Of a stretch of DNA of 64,000 nt, positions 51,880 to 60,442 are shown piece after piece (position 1 is the stretch's first letter; each line of letters begins with the position of its first letter). The stretch spans positions 62,001 through 126,000 of the forward strand of contig JARGPI010000020.1 of assembly GCA_029213005.1 (NCBI GenBank), in the 5' to 3' direction. Position numbers and translations under genes: made by a program. The notes beneath the pieces were generated by a model, which saw nothing but the letters and a program-made list of their open reading frames with translations, did no database searches and was not told the DNA's origin. This DNA comes from Verrucomicrobiales bacterium (lineage in GTDB: Bacteria; Verrucomicrobiota; Verrucomicrobiia; Verrucomicrobiales; DEV007).

Positions 51880-53370
51880 ATGAAAATTTTTTCACTCACC
51901 GTATCCGCCAGCCTTCTGTTTACCTCCCCATTTTGTTTGGCGGAGAGTGAAGAAGGTGCTCCTGCCAAAGTCGTTGAGGAGGTGTCGGAAGAAGCGGCGA
52001 TTCTCAGAGCCTTGGTTGAAGAATACAAAGCGAAGGCGGCTGCCGGTCAAACGGCTCCAGCCCCGGCTAAACCGTCGGTGGCAGCGGCTGAGGAGGAAAA
52101 AAGACCGGAAATTTCGCCGTTATACGACGATCCCAACGCAACGCCAAAGGGCGCTGCCGTAAAAATGGAGGCATCGACTCCAGCCGGACCTCCGGCATTT
52201 CCCAAACTGGACGGGGAAGAGGGCAAGATCGAAATTCCTGCAATTCCCAAACCACAAATGGTTGATACCAAATCGCTGTCGTCCCTCGCCGAGGAGATGA
52301 AACAAGTGGTGAAACCCGCCCCGCCGACAGAAAAAATTGCGGCGCCGGAGGTTCCTTCGATTGATACGGTGATTTCAACCCCGTCAGCGCCATCGGCACC
52401 GGAAGTGGTCGAAGATATGGCCAAAACCGGCGGCGAAGCGATTTCATCCGTCGAAAGTCTGATTTCCAATCCGATTGAGTCCGTTGAATCGGTGATTTCG
52501 GAGACAAAGGCCAATATTCCTGCTCCTGAAACGATGGCGGAGAAAACGCCGGGACTCGATTCCGTCGTGATCTCGGATGCGAAGCCGTCAATTCCGAAGA
52601 TGGAGACTCCTCTCGTCGATCGTAGTGCCATCCCACCTCTTGAGGAAATGCCCGCCATCCCGGAGGCTCCGAAGGTCGAAGAAGCACCCGAGGTGGCGGC
52701 GGTAACCGAGGTGAAAGATGCCCCTGAAGTGGCAGCGCCGGCTATGCCGAGCCCTCGAAGTAGCGATTCCATCATTCTCCGCGATGACCCGCCTTCCAGC
52801 ACTTCCATTGTGCTTCGCGATGATCCACCGGCCAAAGTCGAAATGAAGAAGGTCGAAGTTCCCGCCATCACCGCGATCGAAGAAAAGGTTGAGATAGCCG
52901 TGAACGGAAAGGTTGAAGAGGCGGCTGAGAAGGCTGAAGCGCTCGAAGGTGCCGCGATGAAAGCGGCAGAGTCTGCTCCCGAGGTGCTCGATGCCGCGCC
53001 GGAGGAAGTCACGAAAGTGGTCAAACCTGATGAAATGAAGAAAGATCCGGAGCCTGCTCCCGAGGTTACGAAAAAGTCGACACCCCAGAAGGCCAGTTCC
53101 GGCAGTGACTCGCAAAAGCCTCTGGTGATTGCCAACAAGCGCCCTGCTCCGAAAAAGGAAGAGGGTGAGGCGACTTCAACTGAGGAAGTGATGGTCGCTG
53201 AAAACGAAGCGGCTCCTGCTGTTGGTAATGGCTCCTCTCCTGCCGCTACGGCTCGCAGCGTGACTCCTTTGAAAGATCTTGGGCGGATGTTGTTCGGTCC
53301 TAAAGATGCGCCACGAGGTCCGATTTTTAAGCGGAAGTCCAAAGGCACCTCCTCAGCGTCAGCTCAGTAG
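51880..53370 (+). CDS. Pro/Ala/Glu-rich secreted protein, hypothetical
   Basis: A 496-residue protein with a signal peptide (residues 1-21) and then almost entirely low-complexity sequence rich in Ala, Glu, Pro, Lys and Ser. Short motifs repeat, for example SDSIILRDDPPSS followed by TSIVLRDDPPAK around residues 300-320. The C-terminal part is basic and ends with MLFGPKDAPRGPIFKRKSKG. This looks like an extended or disordered periplasmic or cell-wall protein. A long minus-strand frame over the same region is an artefact of the codon bias. No family is recognised. Confidence 0.55.
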   Translation: MKIFSLTVSASLLFTSPFCLAESEEGAPAKVVEEVSEEAAILRALVEEYKAKAAAGQTAPAPAKPSVAAAEEEKRPEISPLYDDPNATPKGAAVKMEASTPAGPPAFPKLDGEEGKIEIPAIPKPQMVDTKSLSSLAEEMKQVVKPAPPTEKIAAPEVPSIDTVISTPSAPSAPEVVEDMAKTGGEAISSVESLISNPIESVESVISETKANIPAPETMAEKTPGLDSVVISDAKPSIPKMETPLVDRSAIPPLEEMPAIPEAPKVEEAPEVAAVTEVKDAPEVAAPAMPSPRSSDSIILRDDPPSSTSIVLRDDPPAKVEMKKVEVPAITAIEEKVEIAVNGKVEEAAEKAEALEGAAMKAAESAPEVLDAAPEEVTKVVKPDEMKKDPEPAPEVTKKSTPQKASSGSDSQKPLVIANKRPAPKKEEGEATSTEEVMVAENEAAPAVGNGSSPAATARSVTPLKDLGRMLFGPKDAPRGPIFKRKSKGTSSASAQ

Positions 53371-53401
53371 TAGCGTGCGGGATTAAGCCGTCGTCGGTAA
53401 C

Positions 53402-54376
53402 TTAGAAAACCCGCACCCGGGTCAGATCCTGGGTGTCGATAATCCCGACTGGTTTTCCGTCGGAGTCGAGCACCACGAGGTCATCAATGCGGTGCTCTTC
53501 CAATAATTTGAGGACTTCTCCGACGAGTTGATCCGCTCCCGCTGCGATCGGGTTCACGGTCATAAAATCACCGACTTCACGATTGGCGATGCCTTCGTCG
53601 GAACTCTGGAAAGCCCGGGTAAAATCTCCCTGAGTAAAAATTCCGCCCAGTATGCCGGTCGGGTCCACCACCACGGCTGCACCAGTTCGGGCGGCGGTCA
53701 TTTCACGGAGCACGTCGCGAATCGGAGTTTCCTTCGTCGTGATGACGAGATCCTTTCCGCTCCGCATAATGTCGCTGGCTTTGGTCAGTAGAATGTGGCC
53801 GAGCGCCCCGCCGGGATGTAGCTCCGCAAAGTTCTCTTTCTCGAAACCTCTGGCTTCGAGCAGCACCATGGCGAGAGCGTCGCCCAGAGCGAGGGTATTG
53901 GTGGTGCTGGAGGTGGGAGCGAGGTTCAGCGGACAGGCTTCGCGCTCGACTTCGATATTTAAAATACAGTCCGCATGCTTTGCGAGGGCTGACTCGGCAT
54001 TACCCGTGACCGCGATGATCTGCGCGCCACGTCGCTTCAGGTGGGGAACGATGCTGAGCAGCTCACGGGTTTCACCGGAGTAGCTCAAGGCGATCACCGC
54101 GTCTCCCTTGTCGACAAGCCCGAGGTCGCCGTGGAGCGCGTCCTGGCAGTTTAAGACCACGGATGGTGCACCGGTGGAGTTGAAGGTTGCCGCCAGTTTG
54201 CTGCCGATGTTACCGGATTTACCGACTCCGACAATTACGATCTTCCCGTTTTGACTGACGCCGCCTTTCAGCAGTTCCACAGCGGCGGTGAAGGATTCGT
54301 CAACACGGTCGTGGAGGCGTTGCAGCTCCGAGATTTCCAGCGAAAGAACGCGTTTGGCTTTGGCGATGTAGTCCAT
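53402..54376 (-). CDS. kdsD: Arabinose-5-phosphate isomerase (KdsD/KpsF-like)
   Basis: A 324-residue enzyme for the ribulose-5-phosphate to arabinose-5-phosphate step of Kdo biosynthesis, thus lipopolysaccharide. The SIS domain includes VIVGVGKSGNIGSKLAATFN and a catalytic region with PTSSTTNTLALGDALAMVLL and FAELHPGGALG. Two CBS domains follow (about residues 205-324). I start at ATG 54376 (MDYIAKAKRV); an open frame continues to 54520 but that part is a translated palindromic repeat. The presence of this gene supports a Gram-negative LPS envelope. Confidence 0.92.
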   Translation of the reverse strand: MDYIAKAKRVLSLEISELQRLHDRVDESFTAAVELLKGGVSQNGKIVIVGVGKSGNIGSKLAATFNSTGAPSVVLNCQDALHGDLGLVDKGDAVIALSYSGETRELLSIVPHLKRRGAQIIAVTGNAESALAKHADCILNIEVEREACPLNLAPTSSTTNTLALGDALAMVLLEARGFEKENFAELHPGGALGHILLTKASDIMRSGKDLVITTKETPIRDVLREMTAARTGAAVVVDPTGILGGIFTQGDFTRAFQSSDEGIANREVGDFMTVNPIAAGADQLVGEVLKLLEEHRIDDLVVLDSDGKPVGIIDTQDLTRVRVF

Positions 54377-54392
54377 TTGGTTGCAAGAGGGC

Positions 54393-54456
54393 GATGGTAC
54401 AGGGTACAATCTCAGACGGTACCCTGTACCATCCTCAACTGTAAAGGGTACAGTCC
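54393..54456. repeat. GTACCC palindromic hairpin repeat, copy D with a third arm
   Basis: GGTACAGGGTACA (54396-54408) and GGTACCCTGTACC (54418-54430) form a stem with one A-C mismatch. A further half, CTGTAAAGGGTACAG, lies at 54439-54453. It is upstream of kdsD and creates the spurious longer reading frame. Confidence 0.8.
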
Positions 54457-54487
54457 GCGATTCAACCGGCTCCCCGCGTCCGGGCAC

Positions 54488-54516
54488 AAAAAAGCGGACT
54501 GTTAGGTCCGCTTTTT
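54488..54516. terminator. Bidirectional intrinsic terminator between rpsR and kdsD
   Basis: AAAAAAGCGGAC-TGTTAG-GTCCGCTTTTT has a strong stem with A-tract and T-tract on either side. It follows the stop of rpsR on the minus strand. Confidence 0.88.
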
Positions 54517-54560
54517 CCAAAAATTACCAAAATGTCAGGCCGGGATCGACCCTCGTTTTG

Positions 54561-54797
54561 CTACATCAAGTTCAGAGCACGGGCTCTCTTGATTTCGCGT
54601 GTCACTTTGCGGTGAACTTTCGCAGAAACTCCGGTGGTCCGGCGAGGAAAGATTTTTCCTGACTCGGTGCAGAATTTTCTGAGGAAGTCAGTGTTCAAGT
54701 AACTGATCTTTTCGTCAGGAATGTCGAGACGCCGACGTGGCATCTTACGGTTCGCCCGGCGGAAATTGATCGCTCTCTGTTCAGTTTTTGGTCCCAT
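54561..54797 (-). CDS. rpsR: 30S ribosomal protein S18
   Basis: A 78-residue S18 with the family core IPDEKISYLNTDFLRKFCTE, then PRRTTGVSAKVHRKVTREIK and RARALNLM at the end. S18 binds S6 at the platform of the small subunit. It is preceded on the same strand by rpmG, 30 bases away, as in other Verrucomicrobia-like layouts of small ribosomal genes. Confidence 0.95.
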   Translation of the reverse strand: MGPKTEQRAINFRRANRKMPRRRLDIPDEKISYLNTDFLRKFCTESGKIFPRRTTGVSAKVHRKVTREIKRARALNLM

Positions 54798-54827
54798 ATC
54801 TGGATTAAATAGCTGGTTTTCTGAAGA

Positions 54828-55001
54828 TTACCTCTTCTCACGATGAAGAGTGCGACGCTTCAAATACGGATTGAATTTGACCTTCTCGAGACGACCGGGC
54901 GTCCGAAGGCTTTTTTTGTTCCGGGTAGAAACGTAGATAGATGGGCGGGCACCTTCTGCCTTGGCCTCAGTACATTCCAGCACTATCACTTCACGTGGCA
55001 T
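54828..55001 (-). CDS. rpmG: 50S ribosomal protein L33
   Basis: A 57-residue protein. MPREVIVLECTEAKAEGARP then SIYVSTRNKKSLRTPGRLEK and VKFNPYLKRRTLHREKR matches L33. Only one cysteine remains, so this is the zinc-free (C-minus) form. It precedes rpsR on the same strand, in line with a small ribosomal operon. The DksA-like gene lies upstream. Confidence 0.93.
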   Translation of the reverse strand: MPREVIVLECTEAKAEGARPSIYVSTRNKKSLRTPGRLEKVKFNPYLKRRTLHREKR

Positions 55002-55103
55002 AATAAAAATTTATGATTTTGGTAATAAAAGGCGGGCAAACTACTGTCCGTTTTCAAAATTTCAAACAATAATTTCGCCCCCCATGAAAACTGTTTAATT
55101 CGA

Positions 55104-55763
55104 CTAGGAATCCGCTACGGTTTTCTCCTTCTCGTCGAGTCCGAAAAGTGAGGTAACTGGCTGACGGTGAAAGCCCATCGCTTCGTCTTGGTCCATCTTT
55201 TCCTGACAGGCAACGGTGAGGCGGGCAAATGGCATCGCCTCGAGTCGCATCTCGGGAATCATCTCTCCGGAGACTTCGCAGACGCCGTAAGTCCCGTTTT
55301 TGATCCGGCCGAGTGCTTCGTCAATTTCGTAAAGAGCGTCCTGTTCCTGAGACAATAAGTTCAGAGCGAAGTCGCGATCGTAGGAGTCACTCCCGGCATC
55401 GGCCTGGTGCATTCCAAACGCAGAACCATCGGAGTCTCCACCTCTGAGGTTGTCGCGGGCCACACCGTTCATCTGATCGACCAGGTTGTCGCGAAGATCG
55501 AGAAGCTTTTGCTGTTGGCTCTTAAGGAAAGCGGCTGGTAACTTTTTAGTTTTAGGAGCCGATCCGTTCGGTGCAAGAGCCGCATTGAGTACGGGCTTAG
55601 CGAGTGAAGGAATCTTTTTGGCGACTGCTACTTTTTTAGCCAATTTCTTTTGAGGAGCTTTTTTCTTGGCAGCTGCTTTCTTGGCGGTGGCTTTGACCTC
55701 TTTTTCGTTTTCAGCTGCCGAACTGGCAGGACTCGTTTTCTTTGCCGCTTTTTTTGCCATCAA
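55104..55763 (-). CDS. DksA/TraR-like protein with Lys/Ala-rich N-terminal extension
   Basis: A 219-residue protein. Residues about 1-75 are a basic Lys/Ala/Pro tail reminiscent of histone H1. From about 80, a helical hairpin (FLKSQQQKLLDLRDNLVDQM and DALYEIDEALGRIKNGTYGV) leads into a reduced zinc-finger region CEVSGEMIPEMRLEA... ending TVACQEKM. The usual C4 set (CxxC...CxxC) has only two cysteines left. Canonical DksA binds the RNA polymerase secondary channel with ppGpp; the polymerase contact may persist but the zinc site is probably lost. Confidence 0.8.
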   Translation of the reverse strand: MMAKKAAKKTSPASSAAENEKEVKATAKKAAAKKKAPQKKLAKKVAVAKKIPSLAKPVLNAALAPNGSAPKTKKLPAAFLKSQQQKLLDLRDNLVDQMNGVARDNLRGGDSDGSAFGMHQADAGSDSYDRDFALNLLSQEQDALYEIDEALGRIKNGTYGVCEVSGEMIPEMRLEAMPFARLTVACQEKMDQDEAMGFHRQPVTSLFGLDEKEKTVADS

Positions 55764-55878
55764 TTATGCAGGTTTGTTTAAGTGTTCTTCGAGAGTTGGT
55801 TTCATCCCAATCGAAGGCGCTAACGATCTTGGTAAAAATCAATTCCGCAAGTAGAATTTACTGTTCTCACTATAGGAT

Positions 55879-57687
55879 TTAGAAAGGCCAAAGTTTAGGG
55901 ATAAGGATACTTGCTGTTATCCACAACACTACGGCTAGCGGCAATCCAACCTTGGAAAAATCGGTAAATTTATATCCGCCTGCTCCGTAGACGTAAGTGT
56001 TGGTTTGATACCCGATCGGTGTAACGAAACTGGCGGAGGAGGCAAACATGACGGCGACAACGAAGGGCCTCGGGTCATAGCCGAGTTCGATCCCGATCCC
56101 GATGGCAATAGGGGTAAGGAGCGCTGCCACGGCGTTGTTACTGATCATCTCGGTAAGGATAGCGGTGAGAAGATAGAGGGCCGCGAGGACCACGTGGGGG
56201 CCATAGGTTTTGAAATTTCCGGCGACGGCCTGAGCGGCAATTTCAGCGATTCCGGTTTCGTTTAGTGCCATGCCGAGGCCCAGCATTCCGAAAATCATAA
56301 AGATGACGCGCCACTCAACGGCCTGGTAGGCTTCCTCGGGGTCGATGCATCGCGTGATCAGGGTAATGAGGACCGAAGCGAGGGCGAGAAAGGGGATCAT
56401 CGGAGGGAAAAGCGCTCCTCCGACCATAAAAAGCAGGAGCGCTCCGATCGCGATGGGTGCCTTGGCACGGCGGATCGACTGCGCTTTGGGCTTCGAGAGG
56501 TTCACGAAATCTTTTTCATTGAAAAGCTCGCTCATACGCTCGGTTGGTCCCTCGACCAGCAGGGTGTCACCGAAGGCGAGTTTCACATCTTCGAACCGGG
56601 CCCGGAGGTTCACTCCGCGACGATGGACCGCGATGATTACCACTCCGAAGCGTTGGCGGAAATTGAGTTCTTTCAGGGTGTGGCCGATCAATTTCGAGCT
56701 GGGACCGACGATACCCTCCATCAAAACCGCAGATTCGGTTCGGACGTGGTCGAGTCCCAGTTCGCCGTTTGGCGTCAGGTCCAGACCGATAATTTCGTTG
56801 ATCTCCATCACTCCGGAAGCCCTCGTTTTCATGATCACGAGGTCTCCGGCATCGAATTCGAGTTTATTGAGCGGGACCGAGAGCGGGCGGCCCTCCCGCA
56901 CGACTTCAATGATCCGGAGAGCGCGGTTTTTAGAGAGCGGGCTTTCGGTGAAGCGCTTGCCGACGAGAGGGGAATCCGGGGTGACGTAGGCCTGGGTTAA
57001 GTATTCGTGACCTTCTTCGGCATCGAAAAGCGTCGAAAGGGTCGTCCGGTCGGGAATCAGTTTAGCTCCGCCGAAGATCAGATAGACGATGGTTCCAACC
57101 ACGAAAATGATGCCCAGTTTACTGACTTCAAACATTCCGAACGGCTCCATGGCCGGGGTTCCATCGGCTAAAAGGTATTCACTGGCGATACCGTTCGCGA
57201 TCAGATTGGTCGAGGTGCCGATGATGGTACAGGTGCCGCCGACAATCGCGGCGTAACTTAGTGGGATGAGGAGACCGGAGGCCTTTAATCCCGTTTTCCG
57301 GCAGTGAGCGAGAACGATCGGCATGAAAACCACGACAACCGGTGTGTTATTTACAAAAGCGGAGAGGAACGCGACGAGAAGAAGAAGCACGATTGAGGTT
57401 CGGAGGTGACTGTTGCCTGCGAGAGTTTCAAAACGCCCCGCGAGAAGCTCAATCAGGCCGGTGCGCTCCAGCACGGCGCTCATGATAAACATGGCGGCTA
57501 CGGTGACGGGCGCGGAACTGCCGAAAATGCCCAGAGCTTCCTTAGTGTCAATGACACCGATGATAACGAGGAAAACAAAAGCGCCCATTGCCGTCAGATC
57601 CGGCGAAAGCCAGTCTTTGACGAAGATGAGGAAGACCAACCCCACAATTCCGAGAGTGATCAACTGATAAATTAGATCAGTATTCAT
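55879..57687 (-). CDS. SLC13-type anion permease with TrkA-C domains
   Basis: A 602-residue membrane transporter of the DASS/SLC13 kind, candidate for sulfate or dicarboxylate. About twelve hydrophobic segments flank two cytoplasmic RCK_C/TrkA-C domains: residues about 220-300 (AYVTPDSPLVGKRFTES) and 305-395 (MEGIVGPSSKLIGHTLKELN). The ion-site region NNTPVVVVFMPIV and the late SNNAVAALLTPIAIG match the family. With an ATP sulfurylase and three sulfatases in the window, sulfate is a plausible substrate, as inference. It diverges from cstA with 66 bases between starts. Confidence 0.86.
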   Translation of the reverse strand: MNTDLIYQLITLGIVGLVFLIFVKDWLSPDLTAMGAFVFLVIIGVIDTKEALGIFGSSAPVTVAAMFIMSAVLERTGLIELLAGRFETLAGNSHLRTSIVLLLLVAFLSAFVNNTPVVVVFMPIVLAHCRKTGLKASGLLIPLSYAAIVGGTCTIIGTSTNLIANGIASEYLLADGTPAMEPFGMFEVSKLGIIFVVGTIVYLIFGGAKLIPDRTTLSTLFDAEEGHEYLTQAYVTPDSPLVGKRFTESPLSKNRALRIIEVVREGRPLSVPLNKLEFDAGDLVIMKTRASGVMEINEIIGLDLTPNGELGLDHVRTESAVLMEGIVGPSSKLIGHTLKELNFRQRFGVVIIAVHRRGVNLRARFEDVKLAFGDTLLVEGPTERMSELFNEKDFVNLSKPKAQSIRRAKAPIAIGALLLFMVGGALFPPMIPFLALASVLITLITRCIDPEEAYQAVEWRVIFMIFGMLGLGMALNETGIAEIAAQAVAGNFKTYGPHVVLAALYLLTAILTEMISNNAVAALLTPIAIGIGIELGYDPRPFVVAVMFASSASFVTPIGYQTNTYVYGAGGYKFTDFSKVGLPLAVVLWITASILIPKLWPF

Positions 57688-57753
57688 GGTGAAACTAACG
57701 TTGCGAACAAGACCGGATAAGGGCAGAATCGCAAGAATCTTTATTACTTTTCA

Positions 57754-59601
57754 ATGGAAACGCTAGCAATCGCACTGGGCTCCCTCGTTTTATATATTAT
57801 CGCCTACAATACGTACGGGCGATGGTTGGCTCGTAAAATCTTCAAGTTGGATCCCAATGCCGCGGTCCCGAGCGTGGCTTTAAATGATAACCGGGATTAT
57901 GTGCCGACTAAGAAATCGATCATTTTTGGCCACCATTTCACTTCGATCGCGGGTACAGGTCCTATCGTGGGGCCGGCGCTGGCAGTGATCTGGGGCTGGG
58001 TTCCTGCGCTGCTCTGGGTTTTGCTCGGATCGATTTTCATCGGAGCGGTTCACGATTTTGGCGCGCTGGTTGTCAGTATGCGGAACCGGGGCCAGACCGT
58101 TGGCGATATCGCGGGGCGGATGCTGGCTCCACGGACGCGGGTTCTCTTCCTGTCAATTCTGTTTCTGGCGCTGACCATTGTTTTGGCGATTTTCGGTCTG
58201 GTTATTGCAGCGGTATTTAAACAGTACCCGTCGGCGATTATTCCCTGCCTCGTTCAGATTCCACTGGCGGCTGTGATCGGTGTGATGCTTCATCGCAAAG
58301 GAGTCAATCTCCTGATCCCATCTCTTCTGGTGTTGATCGTGATGTACCTGTCGGTTTATTTCGGGGACGTCGGAGTTCTCGGAGCGATCAATGCGAGTCT
58401 GGCTGAGTGGTCGATTATGACCTGGGTGGTGTTCTTGCTGGTCTATAGTTACATCGCATCGGTTTTACCGGTCTGGACGCTGCTTCAACCGCGCGATTAT
58501 ATTAACAGTCTTCAGCTGCTCAGTGTGCTGGGTTTGGTCGTGATTGGCCTGGTGGTGGCGGGATTTATCGGCGGGGCACCGATATCGGAAGGCGCGGCCC
58601 GGCCCGCTCTTGAGATTGTGGCTGATCCGGTTCGATTGAATCCGGAGGGTGCGCCCTGGATTTTCCCATTCCTGTTTGTAACCATCGCCTGTGGAGCGAT
58701 TTCCGGTTTCCATTGCCTGGTGTCGAGCGGAACCTCGTCGAAGCAAATTGAGTGCGAGACGGATGCCCAGTTTGTCGGCTACGGCTCCATGCTTACGGAA
58801 GGATTCCTCGCGACTCTCGTCATTCTGGCTTGTGTGGCCGGGATTGGGCTCGGTGTCGCGAGTGATGCCGGAATTTTGACCGGAGAAGCAGCCTACCAGG
58901 CCCGCTACGCCACCTGGAACTCAGCCAGCGGTCTGGCGGCAAAAGTGGGGGCCTTTGTTGAAGGTAGCGCCAATTTTCTGAAAGCAATGGGTGTCTCCCC
59001 GGCGTTTGCGGTGGCGTTGATGGGCGTTTTTGTGGCCAGCTTTGCGGCGACGACCCTGGATACCGCCTGTCGTCTGCAGCGATATGTGACGCAGGAACTC
59101 GCGGCAAGTATCAATTTGAAAGCGCTCACAGGGAAACATCAGGCCACGATTTTCGCAGTTCTGCTGGCGGGGATTATTGCGGGGATGCCGGTAGGGCCCT
59201 GGTCGGAATGGAGTTGGGGGACTGCCGGAAAAGGCGGGCTCTTGCTGTGGCCGCTTTTCGGGGCGACCAATCAACTTCTCGGCGGTCTCGCTTTCCTCGT
59301 GATTTCATTCTGGATGTGGCGCCGTAAGCTTCCGGTTTGGTTCATCGTTTTCCCGATGATATTTATGCTGCTGTTGCCGGGGATCGCGATGACGATGAAC
59401 ATTTTCGTCGGTGAATCCAGCTACATCGCCAAAGGGCAGTGGATGCTGATGATTTTCGGACTGGCAACGATTGCTCTCGAAATCTGGATGATCGTCGAAG
59501 CGCTTATCGCATGGCCAAAGGCAAAGGGAATTATCGAGGAGCAGCTCGAGCCGCTTCCCGCCGCCCCTAACTACACTGCCGAAGGCGGCAGATCCTGCTA
59601 A
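57754..59601 (+). CDS. cstA: Carbon starvation protein CstA-like peptide/pyruvate transporter
   Basis: A 615-residue membrane protein with about 15 hydrophobic segments. The CstA hallmarks are DYVPTKKSIIFGHHFTSIAG, GPIVGPALAVIWGWVPALLW, HDFGALVVSMRNRG near the start and a late FHCLVSSGTSSKQIECETDA. CstA is linked to peptide uptake in E. coli and pyruvate uptake in related proteins, and is induced at carbon starvation. The convergent AraC gene (stop 7 bases away) may regulate it. Confidence 0.93.
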   Translation: METLAIALGSLVLYIIAYNTYGRWLARKIFKLDPNAAVPSVALNDNRDYVPTKKSIIFGHHFTSIAGTGPIVGPALAVIWGWVPALLWVLLGSIFIGAVHDFGALVVSMRNRGQTVGDIAGRMLAPRTRVLFLSILFLALTIVLAIFGLVIAAVFKQYPSAIIPCLVQIPLAAVIGVMLHRKGVNLLIPSLLVLIVMYLSVYFGDVGVLGAINASLAEWSIMTWVVFLLVYSYIASVLPVWTLLQPRDYINSLQLLSVLGLVVIGLVVAGFIGGAPISEGAARPALEIVADPVRLNPEGAPWIFPFLFVTIACGAISGFHCLVSSGTSSKQIECETDAQFVGYGSMLTEGFLATLVILACVAGIGLGVASDAGILTGEAAYQARYATWNSASGLAAKVGAFVEGSANFLKAMGVSPAFAVALMGVFVASFAATTLDTACRLQRYVTQELAASINLKALTGKHQATIFAVLLAGIIAGMPVGPWSEWSWGTAGKGGLLLWPLFGATNQLLGGLAFLVISFWMWRRKLPVWFIVFPMIFMLLLPGIAMTMNIFVGESSYIAKGQWMLMIFGLATIALEIWMIVEALIAWPKAKGIIEEQLEPLPAAPNYTAEGGRSC

Positions 59602-59607
59602 CTTGCG

Positions 59608-60360
59608 TTAGCAAAAGTAATCTTTCCGGTAGGCCAGAGGGGTGATGCCGGTGATTTGCTTGAATCGTTTGGTGAAGTGGCTTTGATCGTAGAAACCGGT
59701 CGAAGCGGCGATGTCGCCGATCGAGCGTTTTGTGGTGGAGAGGAGTTGCTGCGCCCGCTGAATGCGGAGGGAAAAGACGTATTCCATCGGGGAAATCCGG
59801 AGGATCTGGCGGAAGCGGCGGTTAAACTGGGGGATCGATAATCCGGCGATTTCGGCGAGCTTTTCCGCGGTGATTTCATCGACAAAGTGGTTGTCGACGT
59901 ATTCGATGACGTTTTTCAGGTCACCGAAGTGGATCCATTGATCTTCAGGGGTGGCGATGGGTGATAGAATGCCGAGCAGGCCGATTAACTCGTTACTCAG
60001 GGAAAAGAGCGGCGTCTTATTGGAGACATACCAGTGAGGCGTGCCGCGGATCGTCGGGACGAGCCACATTTCGTTGCGAATCGGCTCGAGGCTGGAGAAG
60101 ACTTTGCGGTCGTTGGTCTCGTAGGCGGCGCCGAGGAGGGGAGGGAAAAAATCGCTGGCCCGCTTGCCGATCAGCTCGTTCCAGGCGATGCGGTCGTAGT
60201 TGATGCGGTGGGCTTCGTTATTGAACACGTATCGACTGTCGAGGTCTTTGACGTAGACGCAGAGTCCCGGGACGTGACTCATCATTTCGATGAGCCCCCG
60301 GATCGTGGGATTCCGGGAAAAGAAGTCGCTCTGAAGCTTTTTTGCGTCTTCGATCGTCAT
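59608..60360 (-). CDS. AraC-family regulator with N-terminal PAS-like domain
   Basis: A 250-residue regulator. Residues about 20-125 are PAS-like (LCVYVKDLDSRYVFNNEAHR, then RASDFFPPLLGAAYE). Residues about 150-250 are the AraC HTH pair: ITAEKLAEIAGLSIPQFNRR, then FRQILRISPMEYVFSLRIQR and SIGDIAASTGFYDQSHFTKR. It would sense a redox or small-molecule signal and control nearby genes. I start at ATG 60360; a TTG at 60399 would add 13 residues. It is convergent with cstA. Confidence 0.86.
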   Translation of the reverse strand: MTIEDAKKLQSDFFSRNPTIRGLIEMMSHVPGLCVYVKDLDSRYVFNNEAHRINYDRIAWNELIGKRASDFFPPLLGAAYETNDRKVFSSLEPIRNEMWLVPTIRGTPHWYVSNKTPLFSLSNELIGLLGILSPIATPEDQWIHFGDLKNVIEYVDNHFVDEITAEKLAEIAGLSIPQFNRRFRQILRISPMEYVFSLRIQRAQQLLSTTKRSIGDIAASTGFYDQSHFTKRFKQITGITPLAYRKDYFC

Positions 60361-60442
60361 GGCGATCCGCACCCTAAGGTCTGCGGGATCGCTTTTCAAT
60401 GTTCGGGGTCATTCCCGGCGGACCTCAAACGAGGTGAAATTT

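Noticed and set aside
52047..53348. 433-residue open frame on the minus strand within the Pro/Ala/Glu-rich gene
   Set aside because: The composition (Ser/Ala/Gly/Thr-rich) mirrors the biased codons of the plus-strand gene, which has a signal peptide and a sensible start; no domain is visible on the minus strand.
54377..54520. N-terminal extension of kdsD
   Set aside because: These codons are a translated copy of the GTACCC palindromic repeat; the KdsD family starts at MDYIAKAKRV-like sequence and the usual length fits ATG 54376.
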